From Rothia nasimurium (GTDB taxonomy: Bacteria > Actinomycetota > Actinomycetes > Actinomycetales > Micrococcaceae): a stretch of DNA of 64,000 bases. The DNA lies in the NCBI RefSeq assembly GCF_928381705.1, contig NZ_CAKMSR010000010.1:1-64000 (forward strand). The letters run 5' to 3'. The notes beneath the pieces are model-generated. The model was not told the DNA's origin. It ran no database searches and saw only the letters and a program-made list of their open reading frames with translations. Shown piece by piece: positions 8,087-16,533 of this stretch. Each line of letters starts with the position of its first letter. Position 1 is the stretch's first letter. A program made the position numbers and the translations under genes.

Positions 8087-8764
8087 ATGGACCGCTACCT
8101 AGAACTCTGGGCACAATCTCTGCCCTCCCTGCTGCTGGCCACCGTGCAGGTGACCATCCCGCTGACCCTCATCTCCTTCGTCCTCGCGCTGGTACTGGGT
8201 CTGCTGGCCACCGCCGCCCGCAACCTCAGCCGCTACAACCCGCTCAACTGGCTAGCCACAGCCTTCGTGTGGTTCTTCCGCGGCACCCCGCTTCTAGTGC
8301 AGCTCTTCCTGGTGTTCTACGGGCTACCCCGCGTCGGCATCACCCTCGACACCTGGCCCGCCGCCATCATCGCGCTGAGCCTCAACACCGGCGCCTACGT
8401 GGCTGAAACCTTCCGCTCAGCCTACGCCTCAATACCGCGCGGCCAGTTCGAAGCCGCCCGCACCCTCAACTTCACCAAGATGCAGACCCTGCGCCACGTC
8501 GTCATCCCGCAGGCCACCCGCATCGCCCTACCCCCGCTGGGTAACGACCTAATCGACCTGGTCAAGGGCACCTCCCTGGTATCGGTCATCTCTATGGTCG
8601 ACCTCTTCCAGTCCGGCAAGCAGGTCGCCGCCCGCACCTTCGAACCGCTGGCCATGTACCTTGAAGTAGCCGCCATCTACCTGGTCATCTTCACCCTTCT
8701 CTCCATCGCCCAGCGCGCCCTAGAGAAGCGCACCAGCCGTTACATAAGGACAGTCAATGCTTAG
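8087..8764 (+). CDS. Amino acid ABC transporter permease (HisM/GlnP type)
   Basis: A 225-residue membrane protein with about five membrane segments and the ABC permease EAA loop, EAARTLNFTKMQTLRHVVIPQ-like, at about residues 122-142. GTPLLVQLFLVFYGLP is typical of polar amino acid permeases of the HisMQ/GlnP family. It would act as a homodimer because only one permease gene is present. It overlaps the ATPase gene by 8 bases, so the two are translationally coupled. Confidence 0.94.
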   Translation: MDRYLELWAQSLPSLLLATVQVTIPLTLISFVLALVLGLLATAARNLSRYNPLNWLATAFVWFFRGTPLLVQLFLVFYGLPRVGITLDTWPAAIIALSLNTGAYVAETFRSAYASIPRGQFEAARTLNFTKMQTLRHVVIPQATRIALPPLGNDLIDLVKGTSLVSVISMVDLFQSGKQVAARTFEPLAMYLEVAAIYLVIFTLLSIAQRALEKRTSRYIRTVNA

Positions 8765-9506
8765 CCTGAAGAACCTCACCAAAAGCTTCGGCGAGAACAC
8801 CATCCTGCGTGACATCTCCCTGGACCTCGACAACGGCGAAACCACGGTTATTCTCGGGCCCTCCGGCTCGGGTAAATCCACCCTGCTGCGCTGCCTGAAC
8901 CTGCTCGAAACCCCCGAGTCCGGCGTCCTTACTATTGAGGGTGACTCGGTAGACTTCGCCGCCGGCCTGACCGACGAGCAGGTACGCACCATCCGCAAGC
9001 ACTCGGCCATGGTCTTCCAGAACTTTAACCTCTTCCCCCACTACACCGCTGAGCAGAACGTGGCCCTGGCCCCGGTACTCAACGGCAAGATGGGTAAGGA
9101 CGCCGCTGCCCAGCTCGCGCGCGAACTCCTAGAGAAGGTTGGGCTGGGGCACAAGGCGGACGCCTACCCCGATAACCTCTCCGGCGGCCAGCAGCAGCGC
9201 GTCGCCATTGCCCGCGCCCTGGCGGTCGCCCCCGACTACCTGCTCTTTGACGAGCCCACCTCCGCCCTCGACCCCGAGCTTGAAGCCGAAGTCATTCAGG
9301 TGCTCATCGACCTGGCCCGCGAAAAACGCTCCCTGGTGGTTGTTACCCACAACATGGCCTTCGCCCGCCGGGTCGCCGACCGCATCGTCTTCCTCGACGG
9401 CGGTAACGTGCTCTACAACGGCGCCCCCGAAGCCTTCTTCGCCTCCGACAACGAACGCATCCAGCGCTTCCTGCAGATCTTCGAAATGACGGACTACCGC
9501 ATCTAA
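8757..9506 (+). CDS. Amino acid ABC transporter ATP-binding protein (GlnQ type)
   Basis: A 249-residue ABC ATPase with Walker A GPSGSGKST (about 33-41), signature LSGGQQQR, Walker B LLFDEPTSALDPE and a THNM switch histidine. The QQQR signature and overall length fit the polar amino acid uptake family. It is the third transport gene after the binding protein and permease and completes the importer. Its start overlaps the end of the permease gene. Confidence 0.95.
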   Translation: MLSLKNLTKSFGENTILRDISLDLDNGETTVILGPSGSGKSTLLRCLNLLETPESGVLTIEGDSVDFAAGLTDEQVRTIRKHSAMVFQNFNLFPHYTAEQNVALAPVLNGKMGKDAAAQLARELLEKVGLGHKADAYPDNLSGGQQQRVAIARALAVAPDYLLFDEPTSALDPELEAEVIQVLIDLAREKRSLVVVTHNMAFARRVADRIVFLDGGNVLYNGAPEAFFASDNERIQRFLQIFEMTDYRI

Positions 9507-9550
9507 GGCGCTGGGGCGCTAGGGGCGGTCTGCGCTCCGGGAGCCGACTT

Positions 9551-9620
9551 CACCCCGTCCTTTCTCTCTTCACCCCGAGATAATCACTAGGGTGAAGAGA
9601 AAAAGGATGGGGTGATTTTT
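9551..9620 (+). terminator. Long hairpin terminator after the amino acid importer
   Basis: CACCCC, TCCTTT and CTCTTCACCC on the left pair with GGGTGAAGAG, AAAAGGAT and GGGGTG on the right (9551-9614). A run of Ts follows. It ends the importer operon and separates it from the convergent toxin-antitoxin genes. Confidence 0.85.
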
Positions 9621-9643
9621 TAATACCAGAGGAGCTTAGAAGA

Positions 9644-9907
9644 CTATCGGTAAATTGTTGAACGGTGACCAACATCGAGAGCAATAACTTGCATCTGCTG
9701 ATCTTCAAATTTTACGAGTACTCGAAAATTTCCTACACGATAACGCCACAGGCCAATCTTGTCAGCTGTCAGCGCTTTTCCCCGATCCCTCGGATTATCT
9801 AACTGAACTACCTGGTCAAGGTAAGTCTTAATTCTACGAATATCCGGCTTATCGAGCTTTCTAATCGATCGTTCAAACTCTTTTGCCAGCACTAATTGCC
9901 AGGCCAC
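9644..9907 (-). CDS. relE: RelE/ParE superfamily toxin
   Basis: An 87-residue basic protein with the RelE pattern: N-terminal FERSIRKLDKPDIRRIKTYLDQ helices, then GLWRYRVGNFRVLVKFEDQQMQVIALDVGHR as the core strands (motif residues R, Y and terminal HR). RelE-family toxins cleave mRNA at the ribosome. It starts with GTG two bases after the antitoxin TGA, so translation is coupled. The pair is more AT-rich than its neighbours, as expected for a transferable toxin-antitoxin module. Confidence 0.87.
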   Translation of the reverse strand: MAWQLVLAKEFERSIRKLDKPDIRRIKTYLDQVVQLDNPRDRGKALTADKIGLWRYRVGNFRVLVKFEDQQMQVIALDVGHRSTIYR

Positions 9908-9909
9908 AT

Positions 9910-10131
9910 TCAGACCCCGAGCTCATCCCACAATTCCTGGGCGGGGCGGGTCTCACGGCCGTCTGCCTCGAAGCGCGCCAACGCCTGCTGTGCCCATACC
10001 TGTTCTTCCTGCTGCTCAAGATAATCAAGTACAGCAGAACGCACTAGCTCTTCGGTGCTCGTACCAAGAGCGGAAGAAAGACTCTGTAGCTGTGCCTCTT
10101 CAGTAGCTGTAAACTCAACATGCACGGTCAT
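9910..10131 (-). CDS. relB: RelB/ParD-like antitoxin
   Basis: A 73-residue acidic protein. The N-terminus MTVHVEFTATEEAQLQSLSS is ribbon-helix-helix-like, followed by a helical, acidic toxin-binding C-terminus. The order antitoxin then toxin is typical, and the antitoxin dimer usually represses the operon. ATG 10131 is chosen for the strong AAGGAGAG site just upstream; a longer frame adds 18 residues without such a site. An IR-like AT-rich stretch upstream (10150-10230) may hold the operator. Confidence 0.85.
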   Translation of the reverse strand: MTVHVEFTATEEAQLQSLSSALGTSTEELVRSAVLDYLEQQEEQVWAQQALARFEADGRETRPAQELWDELGV

Positions 10132-10267
10132 AGGTTCTCTCCTTACTGTGCTTTCCAGTATGGCAAACGGCTGTACTTTCAACAATAGGATATTGTTCTG
10201 GACTTGCTTTCTGTGATGAACAAGCTGGGAGTATTTTCAGGGATAAGTGCACAGTAAAGTTTTGCCC

Positions 10268-10732
10268 ATGAACACTGCTTTTACTTTTTCAGTAGGTCTG
10301 GTACCTAGCCAGCAGGAACTGGTAGATCTCTACACCTCTGTTGGGTGGAGCGCTTACACCGACCGCCCCGAAGACCTGGTGCCCATGTGCGCAGGTAGCC
10401 TTTACCTGGCGGTGGCTCGCGAGGACGCCACCGGCCGGCTCGCCGGGCTAGTGCGGGTTGTCGGTGATGGGGTCAGCATCAGCTATATTCAAGACCTACT
10501 CATCAACCCGGACTTTCAGAAGTCTGGCCTGGGCTCCCACCTACTCGACATGGCGTTGGACGCCGTGGGTGGCGTCCGCCAGGTCTACATCACCACCGAC
10601 ACCCACCCTGGCAACCAGCACGTCATCGACCTCTACCGGGGCAGAGGTTTTGCTCCCGTTGAGGGCTACGGCTGCGTGACCCTGGCGAAATTTACCTTTG
10701 ATGAGGTTAAAGGGGTGAATGCTGCACCCTAA
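10268..10732 (+). CDS. GNAT family N-acetyltransferase
   Basis: A 154-residue GNAT protein. The acetyl-CoA loop is the QKSGLGSHLL segment (about 83-92, the Q/R-x-x-G-x-G/A pattern), preceded by the DLLINPDF strand and followed by the YRGRGF segment near the C-terminus. The substrate is unknown. The start could be GTG 10247 or ATG 10268; the ATG removes seven residues that fit no family feature. The 3' end overlaps the convergent membrane protein gene by four bases. Confidence 0.85.
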   Translation: MNTAFTFSVGLVPSQQELVDLYTSVGWSAYTDRPEDLVPMCAGSLYLAVAREDATGRLAGLVRVVGDGVSISYIQDLLINPDFQKSGLGSHLLDMALDAVGGVRQVYITTDTHPGNQHVIDLYRGRGFAPVEGYGCVTLAKFTFDEVKGVNAAP

Positions 10733-11502
10733 GACCGCCCCTCGCGGTGGGCTCGGGCTGTTTCTTCGTCAATAATGCGCATCTCCTGGGTCAGCGGAGC
10801 CCCGGGAACCCACCGGTCGCGCGAAGCCGGGCGACGGCGTCCTAACCGCAGACGGGGCCGGGGCACCTTGAGCTGAACTGGCTCCGGCAGCTGCCAGCGG
10901 CGCCACCGCGCCAAAATACCCATGACTAGGCAGGTCACAATAGAAAGAGCCATGCCCAGCACCTGCTGGTCCCACAAAACCACGCACAGGGCAACCTCAG
11001 AAGCCCCCACAAAAGCCACCGTGGCATAGAGCGGGCTCCCGCCCAGAATCGTCGGAATACGGTTGACCATAATGTCGCGCAGAGCCCCGCCACCCACAGC
11101 CGTCACCACACCCAGGGCAATCGCCGGCAGCCAGTGCAGACCCAGGGCGAGGGCCTTGATAGTTCCGGTGGCGGTCCAACAGCCCATGCCCAAAAAATCT
11201 GCCACGAGCAGGGTACGGTCAGCCCAGCGGGACCCAAAATCCATCAGGTAGGCCAGGGCCGCAGACCCCAGCGCAGCCACCCAGTAGTAGCTATCGGTCA
11301 GAGCGACGGGAAAACCGGTATCAAGCAAAACATCGCGAATAATGCCCCCGCCCATCGCTGTAATGACCGAGAAAATAATGAACCCCACAATGTCGAAACG
11401 GTGGGCGCGGGCAACCGCCCCACCCAACAGACCGTTGGTGACAATAGCGGCAACATCGATCACACGGAACCAGGTCTCTGGTTCAAAATCAAAAGGGGGC
11501 AT
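10729..11502 (-). CDS. TRIC channel / UPF0126 family membrane protein
   Basis: A 257-residue membrane protein with about seven transmembrane segments in two repeated halves. Each half contains a glycine motif: AMGGGIIRDVLL (about 49-60) and AVGGGALRDIMVN. These GGGxxRD motifs define the YicG/UPF0126 family, whose members include prokaryotic TRIC cation channels. A basic cytoplasmic tail follows residue 205. Its ATG abuts the stop of the upstream gamma-glutamylcyclotransferase-like gene, so the two are probably co-transcribed. Confidence 0.9.
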   Translation of the reverse strand: MPPFDFEPETWFRVIDVAAIVTNGLLGGAVARAHRFDIVGFIIFSVITAMGGGIIRDVLLDTGFPVALTDSYYWVAALGSAALAYLMDFGSRWADRTLLVADFLGMGCWTATGTIKALALGLHWLPAIALGVVTAVGGGALRDIMVNRIPTILGGSPLYATVAFVGASEVALCVVLWDQQVLGMALSIVTCLVMGILARWRRWQLPEPVQLKVPRPRLRLGRRRPASRDRWVPGAPLTQEMRIIDEETARAHREGRS

Positions 11503-11952
11503 TTACTCGGTCCACTCGCCGCCAGGCACCAGGGGGTAGCGCTCGCGCAGCTGCGCCTGCTTGCTCACCGGCGGAATATAGACCCAGGCGGTAACCGGCT
11601 CACCGGCGTCCGTCACCACCTCGGCCAGCACCCGGTTGTAGAGGTTGCCATCGTGCACAGGACGCGCAGGGTCGGTACCCTCAAGCTCATCGAGGGAGGC
11701 AGCAACGGCCTCCCAGTCGGCGGGGTCTACAAAGACCAGGGTGCCGCGCACCACCGGGGCGTCCTGCCCGGCGGCGTCACTGCCGACCGGTGCGGACGCC
11801 GGGAGCAAGTAGGGGTAGGAACCGTTCGTGACCAGCTCGTAGCCGGTGATGGTCGCATCGCCCCTGTTGGCATCCGCCCCGCGGAACCAGTGATGATTGC
11901 TCATACCGGGGCGCAGGGTGCCGTAAACGAAAACGGGGTAATGGGCTGTCAT
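11503..11952 (-). CDS. Gamma-glutamylcyclotransferase (AIG2-like) family protein
   Basis: A 149-residue protein starting MTAHYPVFVYGTLRPGMSNH; the YGTLRPG loop is the substrate-binding signature of the gamma-glutamylcyclotransferase fold. The catalytic acid is probably the glutamate in LDELEG. Such proteins act on gamma-glutamyl amines or peptides; the exact substrate is unknown. ATG 11952 is chosen because the YGTLRPG motif sits at the usual distance from it; the upstream in-frame start has no family support. Confidence 0.85.
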   Translation of the reverse strand: MTAHYPVFVYGTLRPGMSNHHWFRGADANRGDATITGYELVTNGSYPYLLPASAPVGSDAAGQDAPVVRGTLVFVDPADWEAVAASLDELEGTDPARPVHDGNLYNRVLAEVVTDAGEPVTAWVYIPPVSKQAQLRERYPLVPGGEWTE

Positions 11953-11991
11953 GCCTCTATCGTACCCACCCGAGGAAGGTACCACCCCACT

Positions 11992-12024
11992 CAGAAAAAC
12001 CCATCTAGTTCGTGGGTTTTTCTG
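11992..12024 (-). terminator. Terminator of the acs gene
   Basis: CAGAAAAACCCA pairs with TGGGTTTTTCTG around a 9-base loop, 64 bases past the acs stop. Confidence 0.75.
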
Positions 12025-12087
12025 ATTTAGATGGTACCTATCTGTTTACCTGAGCACCGTCGGCACGAAGCGGCTTAGCGGTCGCAG

Positions 12088-14196
12088 CTAGCGGGTTGCC
12101 AGCACCTGGGCGATAGCTTCTAGAGTTTCCTCGTTCTGCAGGGATGAGGTATCGCCCAGTGACCGGCCCTGGTAGAGCTCCCCGAGCAGGCGGCGGGTAA
12201 TCTTACCCGACCGGGTCTTAGGGATATCGGCTACCGCAATGACGTCCTTGGGCTTGGCAATCGGCCCAATCTCGTGGCGGATATGCTCGGTCAGCGCCGC
12301 CTTCAACTCTTCGGCGCTCAAGGCGCGGCCGGCCTCAGAGAGGGTCACATAGGCAACCGCCTGGTGGCCGGTCAGCTCGTCCTCCACCGGGCAGACCCCG
12401 GCCTCCACCACAGCCTCATGCGTGACCAGGGCAGACTCAATCTCAATGGTCGACAGGCGGTGGCCCGAAATGTTAATAACATCGTCGATACGGCCCAGAA
12501 TGTAGACATCGCCCTCCTCATCGACCTTGGCCCCGTCCCCGGCCAGGAACCAGCCGCGCTCGCCGTAGTGGCGCCAGTAGGAATCCAGGTAGCGCTGCGG
12601 GTTGCCCCAGACCGTACGGGCCATGGAGGGGCCAATCTTATCGACCACAATAAAGCCCTGGACGCCAGGCTCAACCTGGTTCCCCTGCTCATCGACCACG
12701 CGGGTTGAGATACCCGGAACTGCCCGGGTCGCACAGCCGGGCTTGGACGCGGTGTGGGGCGCGTCGTCCGCGAAGGTGCCAGCGGGCGCGAACTGGGGGT
12801 CGTGCGGACGCGGCGAGCAGACGGTCGAGCCCGTCTCGGACTGCCACCAGGTGTCGATGAAGGACGCGGTGCCCCCGCCCACGTGCGTCCGTAGCCACCG
12901 CCAGGCCTCGGGGTTGATGGACTCGCCCACCGACCCCAGCAGGCGCACCGACGAGAGGTCGTATTTGCCGGCGGGCGGGCCGTCGGGGAAGGCACCCATG
13001 AGGGAGCGAATCAGGGTGGGGGCGGTGTAGTAGTTGGTCACCCCGTAGCGTTCAAGCACCTCAAAATGGCGCTCGAAGGTGGGGGTGTTGGGGGTGCCCT
13101 CGTAGATCACCTCGGTGACGCCGTTGAGCAGCGGCCCGTAGATTTCGTAGGTGTGGGCGGTGACCCAGGCCAGGTCGGCGGTGCACCAGTGAACGGTGTT
13201 CTCGACCTTGGCGGGGTCGTTGATGGTTGATAGCTCGTCCACGCGGCGCTGACCGCGCTCGTCCTCAATCTCGGGGAGCAGGTCAAAGAGCAGGGCGTGG
13301 GTGTAGGCAACCTGGGTCAGGTAGCCCGCGGACGTGTGCACCAGGCCCTTGGGCTTACCGGTCGTGCCCGAGGTGTAGATGATAAAGAGCGGGGTTTCAG
13401 CGTCAAAGAGCTGGTAATCGTGGGTGTCGGGTAGGTTATCGACCAGGTCGTGGTACCAGATGTCGCGGCCCTCGATCCAGGGCACAGCGGCGTGGGCTTC
13501 GGGGGTGCCCGCGGTGCGGTCAACCACAATGACGTGCTCGATACTGTTCTCACCCGAGCAGGCTTCGTCGGCGGTCGCCTTGACCGGAACCACGGTGCCG
13601 CGGCGGTTCTGCCCGTCGGTGGTGATGAGTACCTTAGCGCCGGTATCTTCCACGCGGAACTTCAGGGCCTCAGCCGAGAAACCGCCGAAGACCAGGGAGT
13701 GAATAGCGCCAATGCGGGCGCAGGCAAGCGTGAAGATGATGGTTTCGGGAATCACCGGCAGGTAAATCACCACACGGTCACCCTTGCCGATGCCGAGTTT
13801 CTCCAGGCCGTGGGCTGCCTTAGCGATCCGGCGCTGCAGCTCGGCATAGGTAATGGCCTCGCGGTCACCGGGTTCACCTTCGAAGTAGAGGGCCACCTTA
13901 TCGCCCTTACCCGCTTCGACGTGGCGGTCTACGCAGTTGTAGGCAACGTTCAGCTTGCCGCCCTCGAACCACTTAATCTCGGGCACGGTGAACTGCTCGA
14001 TACCCTCATCATCGGGGCCCAGGCTCTGCGGCTTGGCGAAGGTGTGGGGGTTGGCTTCGTCAAACATCTCACCCCAGGTCAGGCGGGCTTTAGCCTGGTC
14101 AGCCCAGAACTCGATTCGGGCTTCGTCTGAGATGAGCGCCGGGTTGGGCGTGGGATTGAAAGGATCGGTGTACACGAAGTCGGCAGGTGCGCCCAA
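12088..14196 (-). CDS. acs: Acetyl-CoA synthetase (AMP-forming)
   Basis: A 702-residue adenylate-forming enzyme. The P-loop-like YTSGTTGKPKG motif lies near residue 270, and the hinge and A8 motif GRIDDVINISGHRLSTIEIE near 595. The catalytic, acetylation-regulated lysine is K665 in PKTRSGKITRRLL. It activates acetate to acetyl-CoA through acetyl-AMP. The start is a TTG (14194-14196) with GGGAGA a few bases upstream. That ribosome site overlaps the closing stem of a SAM-type riboswitch (14206-14322), an unexpected form of control for acs. No in-frame ATG lies nearby. Confidence 0.96.
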   Translation of the reverse strand: MGAPADFVYTDPFNPTPNPALISDEARIEFWADQAKARLTWGEMFDEANPHTFAKPQSLGPDDEGIEQFTVPEIKWFEGGKLNVAYNCVDRHVEAGKGDKVALYFEGEPGDREAITYAELQRRIAKAAHGLEKLGIGKGDRVVIYLPVIPETIIFTLACARIGAIHSLVFGGFSAEALKFRVEDTGAKVLITTDGQNRRGTVVPVKATADEACSGENSIEHVIVVDRTAGTPEAHAAVPWIEGRDIWYHDLVDNLPDTHDYQLFDAETPLFIIYTSGTTGKPKGLVHTSAGYLTQVAYTHALLFDLLPEIEDERGQRRVDELSTINDPAKVENTVHWCTADLAWVTAHTYEIYGPLLNGVTEVIYEGTPNTPTFERHFEVLERYGVTNYYTAPTLIRSLMGAFPDGPPAGKYDLSSVRLLGSVGESINPEAWRWLRTHVGGGTASFIDTWWQSETGSTVCSPRPHDPQFAPAGTFADDAPHTASKPGCATRAVPGISTRVVDEQGNQVEPGVQGFIVVDKIGPSMARTVWGNPQRYLDSYWRHYGERGWFLAGDGAKVDEEGDVYILGRIDDVINISGHRLSTIEIESALVTHEAVVEAGVCPVEDELTGHQAVAYVTLSEAGRALSAEELKAALTEHIRHEIGPIAKPKDVIAVADIPKTRSGKITRRLLGELYQGRSLGDTSSLQNEETLEAIAQVLATR

Positions 14197-14205
14197 GGGT
14201 ATCTC

Positions 14206-14322
14206 CCATCGGTAGCTGGCTGTAGCACCGGCGCCGGTTCTCGCAGGACGCCCGTGGGCGGCTTGTTCGGCGTGGTTGCTGCGATCGTCGTAGAGCCAGG
14301 TCTCTCGTATCGCTCTTGATGG
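14206..14322 (-). promoter_or_regulatory. SAM-I/IV-type riboswitch upstream of acs
   Basis: On the minus strand the closing stem is CCATC/GATGG. Inside it the conserved SAM-clan core appears in order: AGAGCGAT, CGAGAGACCTGGCTC, ACGACGATCGCAGCAACC, then GGTGCTACAGCC. The P2 stem GCGAT/ATCGC covaries with GCGAC/GTCGC in the second copy at 18397-18484. P4 seems absent, as in SAM-I/IV variants. The 3' strand of P1 (GATGG) is contiguous with the GGGAGA ribosome site of acs, so SAM binding should block translation. In 14323-14439 upstream there are three TGACGC words (14372, 14391, 14401) and no gene. Confidence 0.85.
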
Positions 14323-14439
14323 ACAAAATCTCTTTCAGGGTAAACACCTGCGCTCTACCCTTACTAAACCGTGACGCCCCTTAACGTTTATGACGCCCCG
14401 TGACGCGTGTCCGTCCGCCCATCTAACGCGAATGTAATC

Positions 14440-14484
14440 GAAAGCTTCATCTGCGCGTTCAAAGAACATGCACATGAAGGTTTT
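14440..14484. repeat. Hairpin repeat A1, downstream copy flanking the DUF559-type gene
   Basis: An imperfect hairpin starting GAAAGCTTCATCTGC and containing GTTCAAAGAAC. It is a direct near-copy of the hairpin at 15565-15612, on the other side of the nuclease-like gene. Its position past that gene's stop codon fits a terminator for the minus strand. Confidence 0.85.
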
Positions 14485-14511
14485 GACGACATTCGCCGAG
14501 CACACGCCACG

Positions 14512-15408
14512 TTACCGCACCCCGGCATTGACCAAAAGGATGCGTAAATTTTCCGGGTGATGCACGATGTCTTCCCACTGCACCCTAATGACCCGGTACC
14601 CGAGTTTCTCAAGGTCACGGTGGCGTCTTTTCTCAGCGCGGATAGCTGCCCCAGGGTCGCCGTAGGTGCCATCATATTTGACGTAACCGTCGACTTCTAA
14701 GATGAGTTTGAGCTCTTCCCACAGAAAGTCGGGGCGGTAGTAGGAACTTCCCACCCAAATGGTTGCCTGTTCCTTGGGCGGGGTGAACCCCCACATCGCA
14801 ATTCGATAGCGGGTCACCGTTTCCGCAGGAGATTCTGAGCGTTCGCTCATGAGACGGCTGACCTCACGCGCGTTTTTGACCCCTTTGCAACGTAAACCCG
14901 TAATGCTACTGGTGAAATCAGAAGCGGCGATGAGTCCTTGGTTGAGAAAAAAGTCCACGATACACAGGGCATCAAGTATGGGCAGAGTCAGCGCACAGTC
15001 GACTGCTGTTTGTAGGGGAGGAGTGACAAAAGCTCCTTGATGGAAGACAGCAGATGAGCACTCTGTCTTTCGGGCACGGCTGACATGGACTTTTGGGGTA
15101 GAGCGGACGGTCTCCATTGGATGGCTGACCCAAATTTTGCGGGGGAGCCGCAGTAGGGGCGCATCCCACCAGAGTGCTGCAGATACATGACTGAGCACGA
15201 AGTCTGATCTGGTTTTGAGAAACCCTACGTGTTGGGCGATGCAGCGGGCGCGGGCGTCCCAGCTGTTCCAGGTGGAGGTCTTGATGTAGGCTCCGTGGCA
15301 GATGCGACGAAGGGTTCCGCCCTGACACGCCCTGGTGATGCTTGAGGACGACTTCCCGAGATGGCGTAGCTCCGCAGAGGTTTTTACTTCGGTAAAGAAT
15401 TGTTCCAT
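14512..15408 (-). CDS. AbiEi-like / DUF559 endonuclease-domain protein (copy A)
   Basis: A 298-residue protein with an N-terminal winged-helix region like AbiEi-type antitoxins (TRACQGGTLRRICHGAYI) and a C-terminal PD-(D/E)XK, Vsr-like DUF559 domain. The latter shows SPAET, RPDFLWEELKLILEVDGYVKY and RHRDLEKLGYRVIRVQW. It is homologous to, and exactly the same length as, the protein at 43568-44464. Function is unknown; Vsr-fold relatives include mismatch nucleases and homing endonucleases. The ATG at 15408 is preferred (GGAGAC upstream, and equal length with copy B) over ATG 15438. The gene lies between two direct copies of one hairpin and is somewhat less GC-rich than its neighbours, suggesting it was acquired. 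Confidence 0.8.
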   Translation of the reverse strand: MEQFFTEVKTSAELRHLGKSSSSITRACQGGTLRRICHGAYIKTSTWNSWDARARCIAQHVGFLKTRSDFVLSHVSAALWWDAPLLRLPRKIWVSHPMETVRSTPKVHVSRARKTECSSAVFHQGAFVTPPLQTAVDCALTLPILDALCIVDFFLNQGLIAASDFTSSITGLRCKGVKNAREVSRLMSERSESPAETVTRYRIAMWGFTPPKEQATIWVGSSYYRPDFLWEELKLILEVDGYVKYDGTYGDPGAAIRAEKRRHRDLEKLGYRVIRVQWEDIVHHPENLRILLVNAGVR

Positions 15409-15564
15409 GCCATGAATGTCTCCGATAGTTTCGTCCATGACAAGGGGTTATATATAAATTGTGGATAACTCGGGGTGTTTTGTGTGGGTTTATACCTCTA
15501 TGCGTTTGTATGACGCTTGAAGGGCTGTTTTCCACAGGGGAGCTTCACCAGTGCTGTAGGTAGC

Positions 15565-15612
15565 CAAAAGCTTCATCTGCGTGTTCAAAGAACATGCAGA
15601 TGAAGCTTTCGG
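15565..15612. repeat. Hairpin repeat A2, probable ssuC terminator
   Basis: AAAGCTTCATCTGC pairs perfectly with GCAGATGAAGCTTT, and the inner TGTTC/GAACA extends the stem to about 20 bp with a 3-4 base loop. It follows the ssuC stop and is followed on the minus strand by a short T-run. It is a near-identical direct copy of 14440-14484. Confidence 0.88.
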
Positions 15613-15673
15613 TTACGTTCACGGACGGTCGCGCCCTCGCCCCTCAACCCGGCGCGTCCGCCCACCTCGTCTT

Positions 15674-16531
15674 CTAGTTGCTGGGGAACCGGGCCTTGAC
15701 CCAGCGTTCGAATACACCCAGCAGGGCGTCGGTGATTTTACCCAGGATAGCGAGTAGCACGATGGCCAGGAGTAGGCGGTCGGTGCGGCCGTTATTCTGG
15801 GAGTCGGTGAGTAGGAAGCCCAGCCCCATCGAAGCACCGAGCAGTTCGGCGGCGACCAGGAAGAGCCATGCCTGCGCCAGGGCCAGCCTCAGACCCGAGA
15901 CCACAGCGGGCAGAACGGCAGGTAGCTGCACGGTGGTAAAGAGGTTGATGCCGCGGACGCCGAAGGTGCGGGCCGCTTCAACCAGCTTGGGGTCTACGTG
16001 GGCTAGGGCCGCCGAGACGGTGGTGTAGACGGGGAAGAAAGCGCCGATAGCGATGAGGGTGACCTTGGAGTTTTCACCGATGCCGATCCAGAGCAGCAGC
16101 AGCGGCACCCAGGCCAGCGACGGTACAGCGCGTAGGGCGCCGATGGTGGGGGCGGCGAGCACCTGGGCCCAGCGGGAGAGCCCTACCCAGGCTCCGAGCA
16201 CCAGCCCGAGGATAGCCCCGATGCTGAAGCCCAGAACCACGCGCTGGGTTGAGATAGCAACGTGCAGGCCGAGCTGCCCTCGTCCTGCTAAATCAAGGGC
16301 AGCGGCAACCACCCTCGAAGGGGCAGGGAGCTGCACCGCGCTAAAGACTCCGGCGGTGCTCAGGTACTGCCAGAGCGCCAGCAGAACCAGGGGAAGCAGG
16401 GCGCCGAGCCAGGGTGCCCAGCGGCGGGTGAGCAGGGGGCGGCGGGGTACCTTCGCGGACGCCGGTGTTTCGGTGCGCGCCAGGCGGCGGTGGGTTGCCG
16501 GTTGGGTGGTGAGATCAGAGGTAACTGACAT
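15674..16531 (-). CDS. ssuC: Sulfonate/taurine-type ABC transporter permease
   Basis: A 285-residue membrane protein with a cytoplasmic N-terminal arm, about six membrane segments and the EAA loop EAARTFGVRGINLFTTVQLP (about 196-215). The overall pattern (PAPSRVV, LRAVPSLAWVPLLLLWIG) is that of SsuC/TauC/NrtB permeases. It follows the binding protein by two bases in an ssuB-ssuA-ssuC operon. It would import alkanesulfonates or a related organosulfur compound, consistent with SAM riboswitch control of the operon. Confidence 0.92.
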   Translation of the reverse strand: MSVTSDLTTQPATHRRLARTETPASAKVPRRPLLTRRWAPWLGALLPLVLLALWQYLSTAGVFSAVQLPAPSRVVAAALDLAGRGQLGLHVAISTQRVVLGFSIGAILGLVLGAWVGLSRWAQVLAAPTIGALRAVPSLAWVPLLLLWIGIGENSKVTLIAIGAFFPVYTTVSAALAHVDPKLVEAARTFGVRGINLFTTVQLPAVLPAVVSGLRLALAQAWLFLVAAELLGASMGLGFLLTDSQNNGRTDRLLLAIVLLAILGKITDALLGVFERWVKARFPSN

Positions 16532-16533
16532 GA

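Noticed and set aside
11134-12030. 298-codon plus-strand frame opposite the TRIC and cyclotransferase genes
   Set aside because: It is a shadow of two well-supported minus-strand genes and has no recognisable domain.
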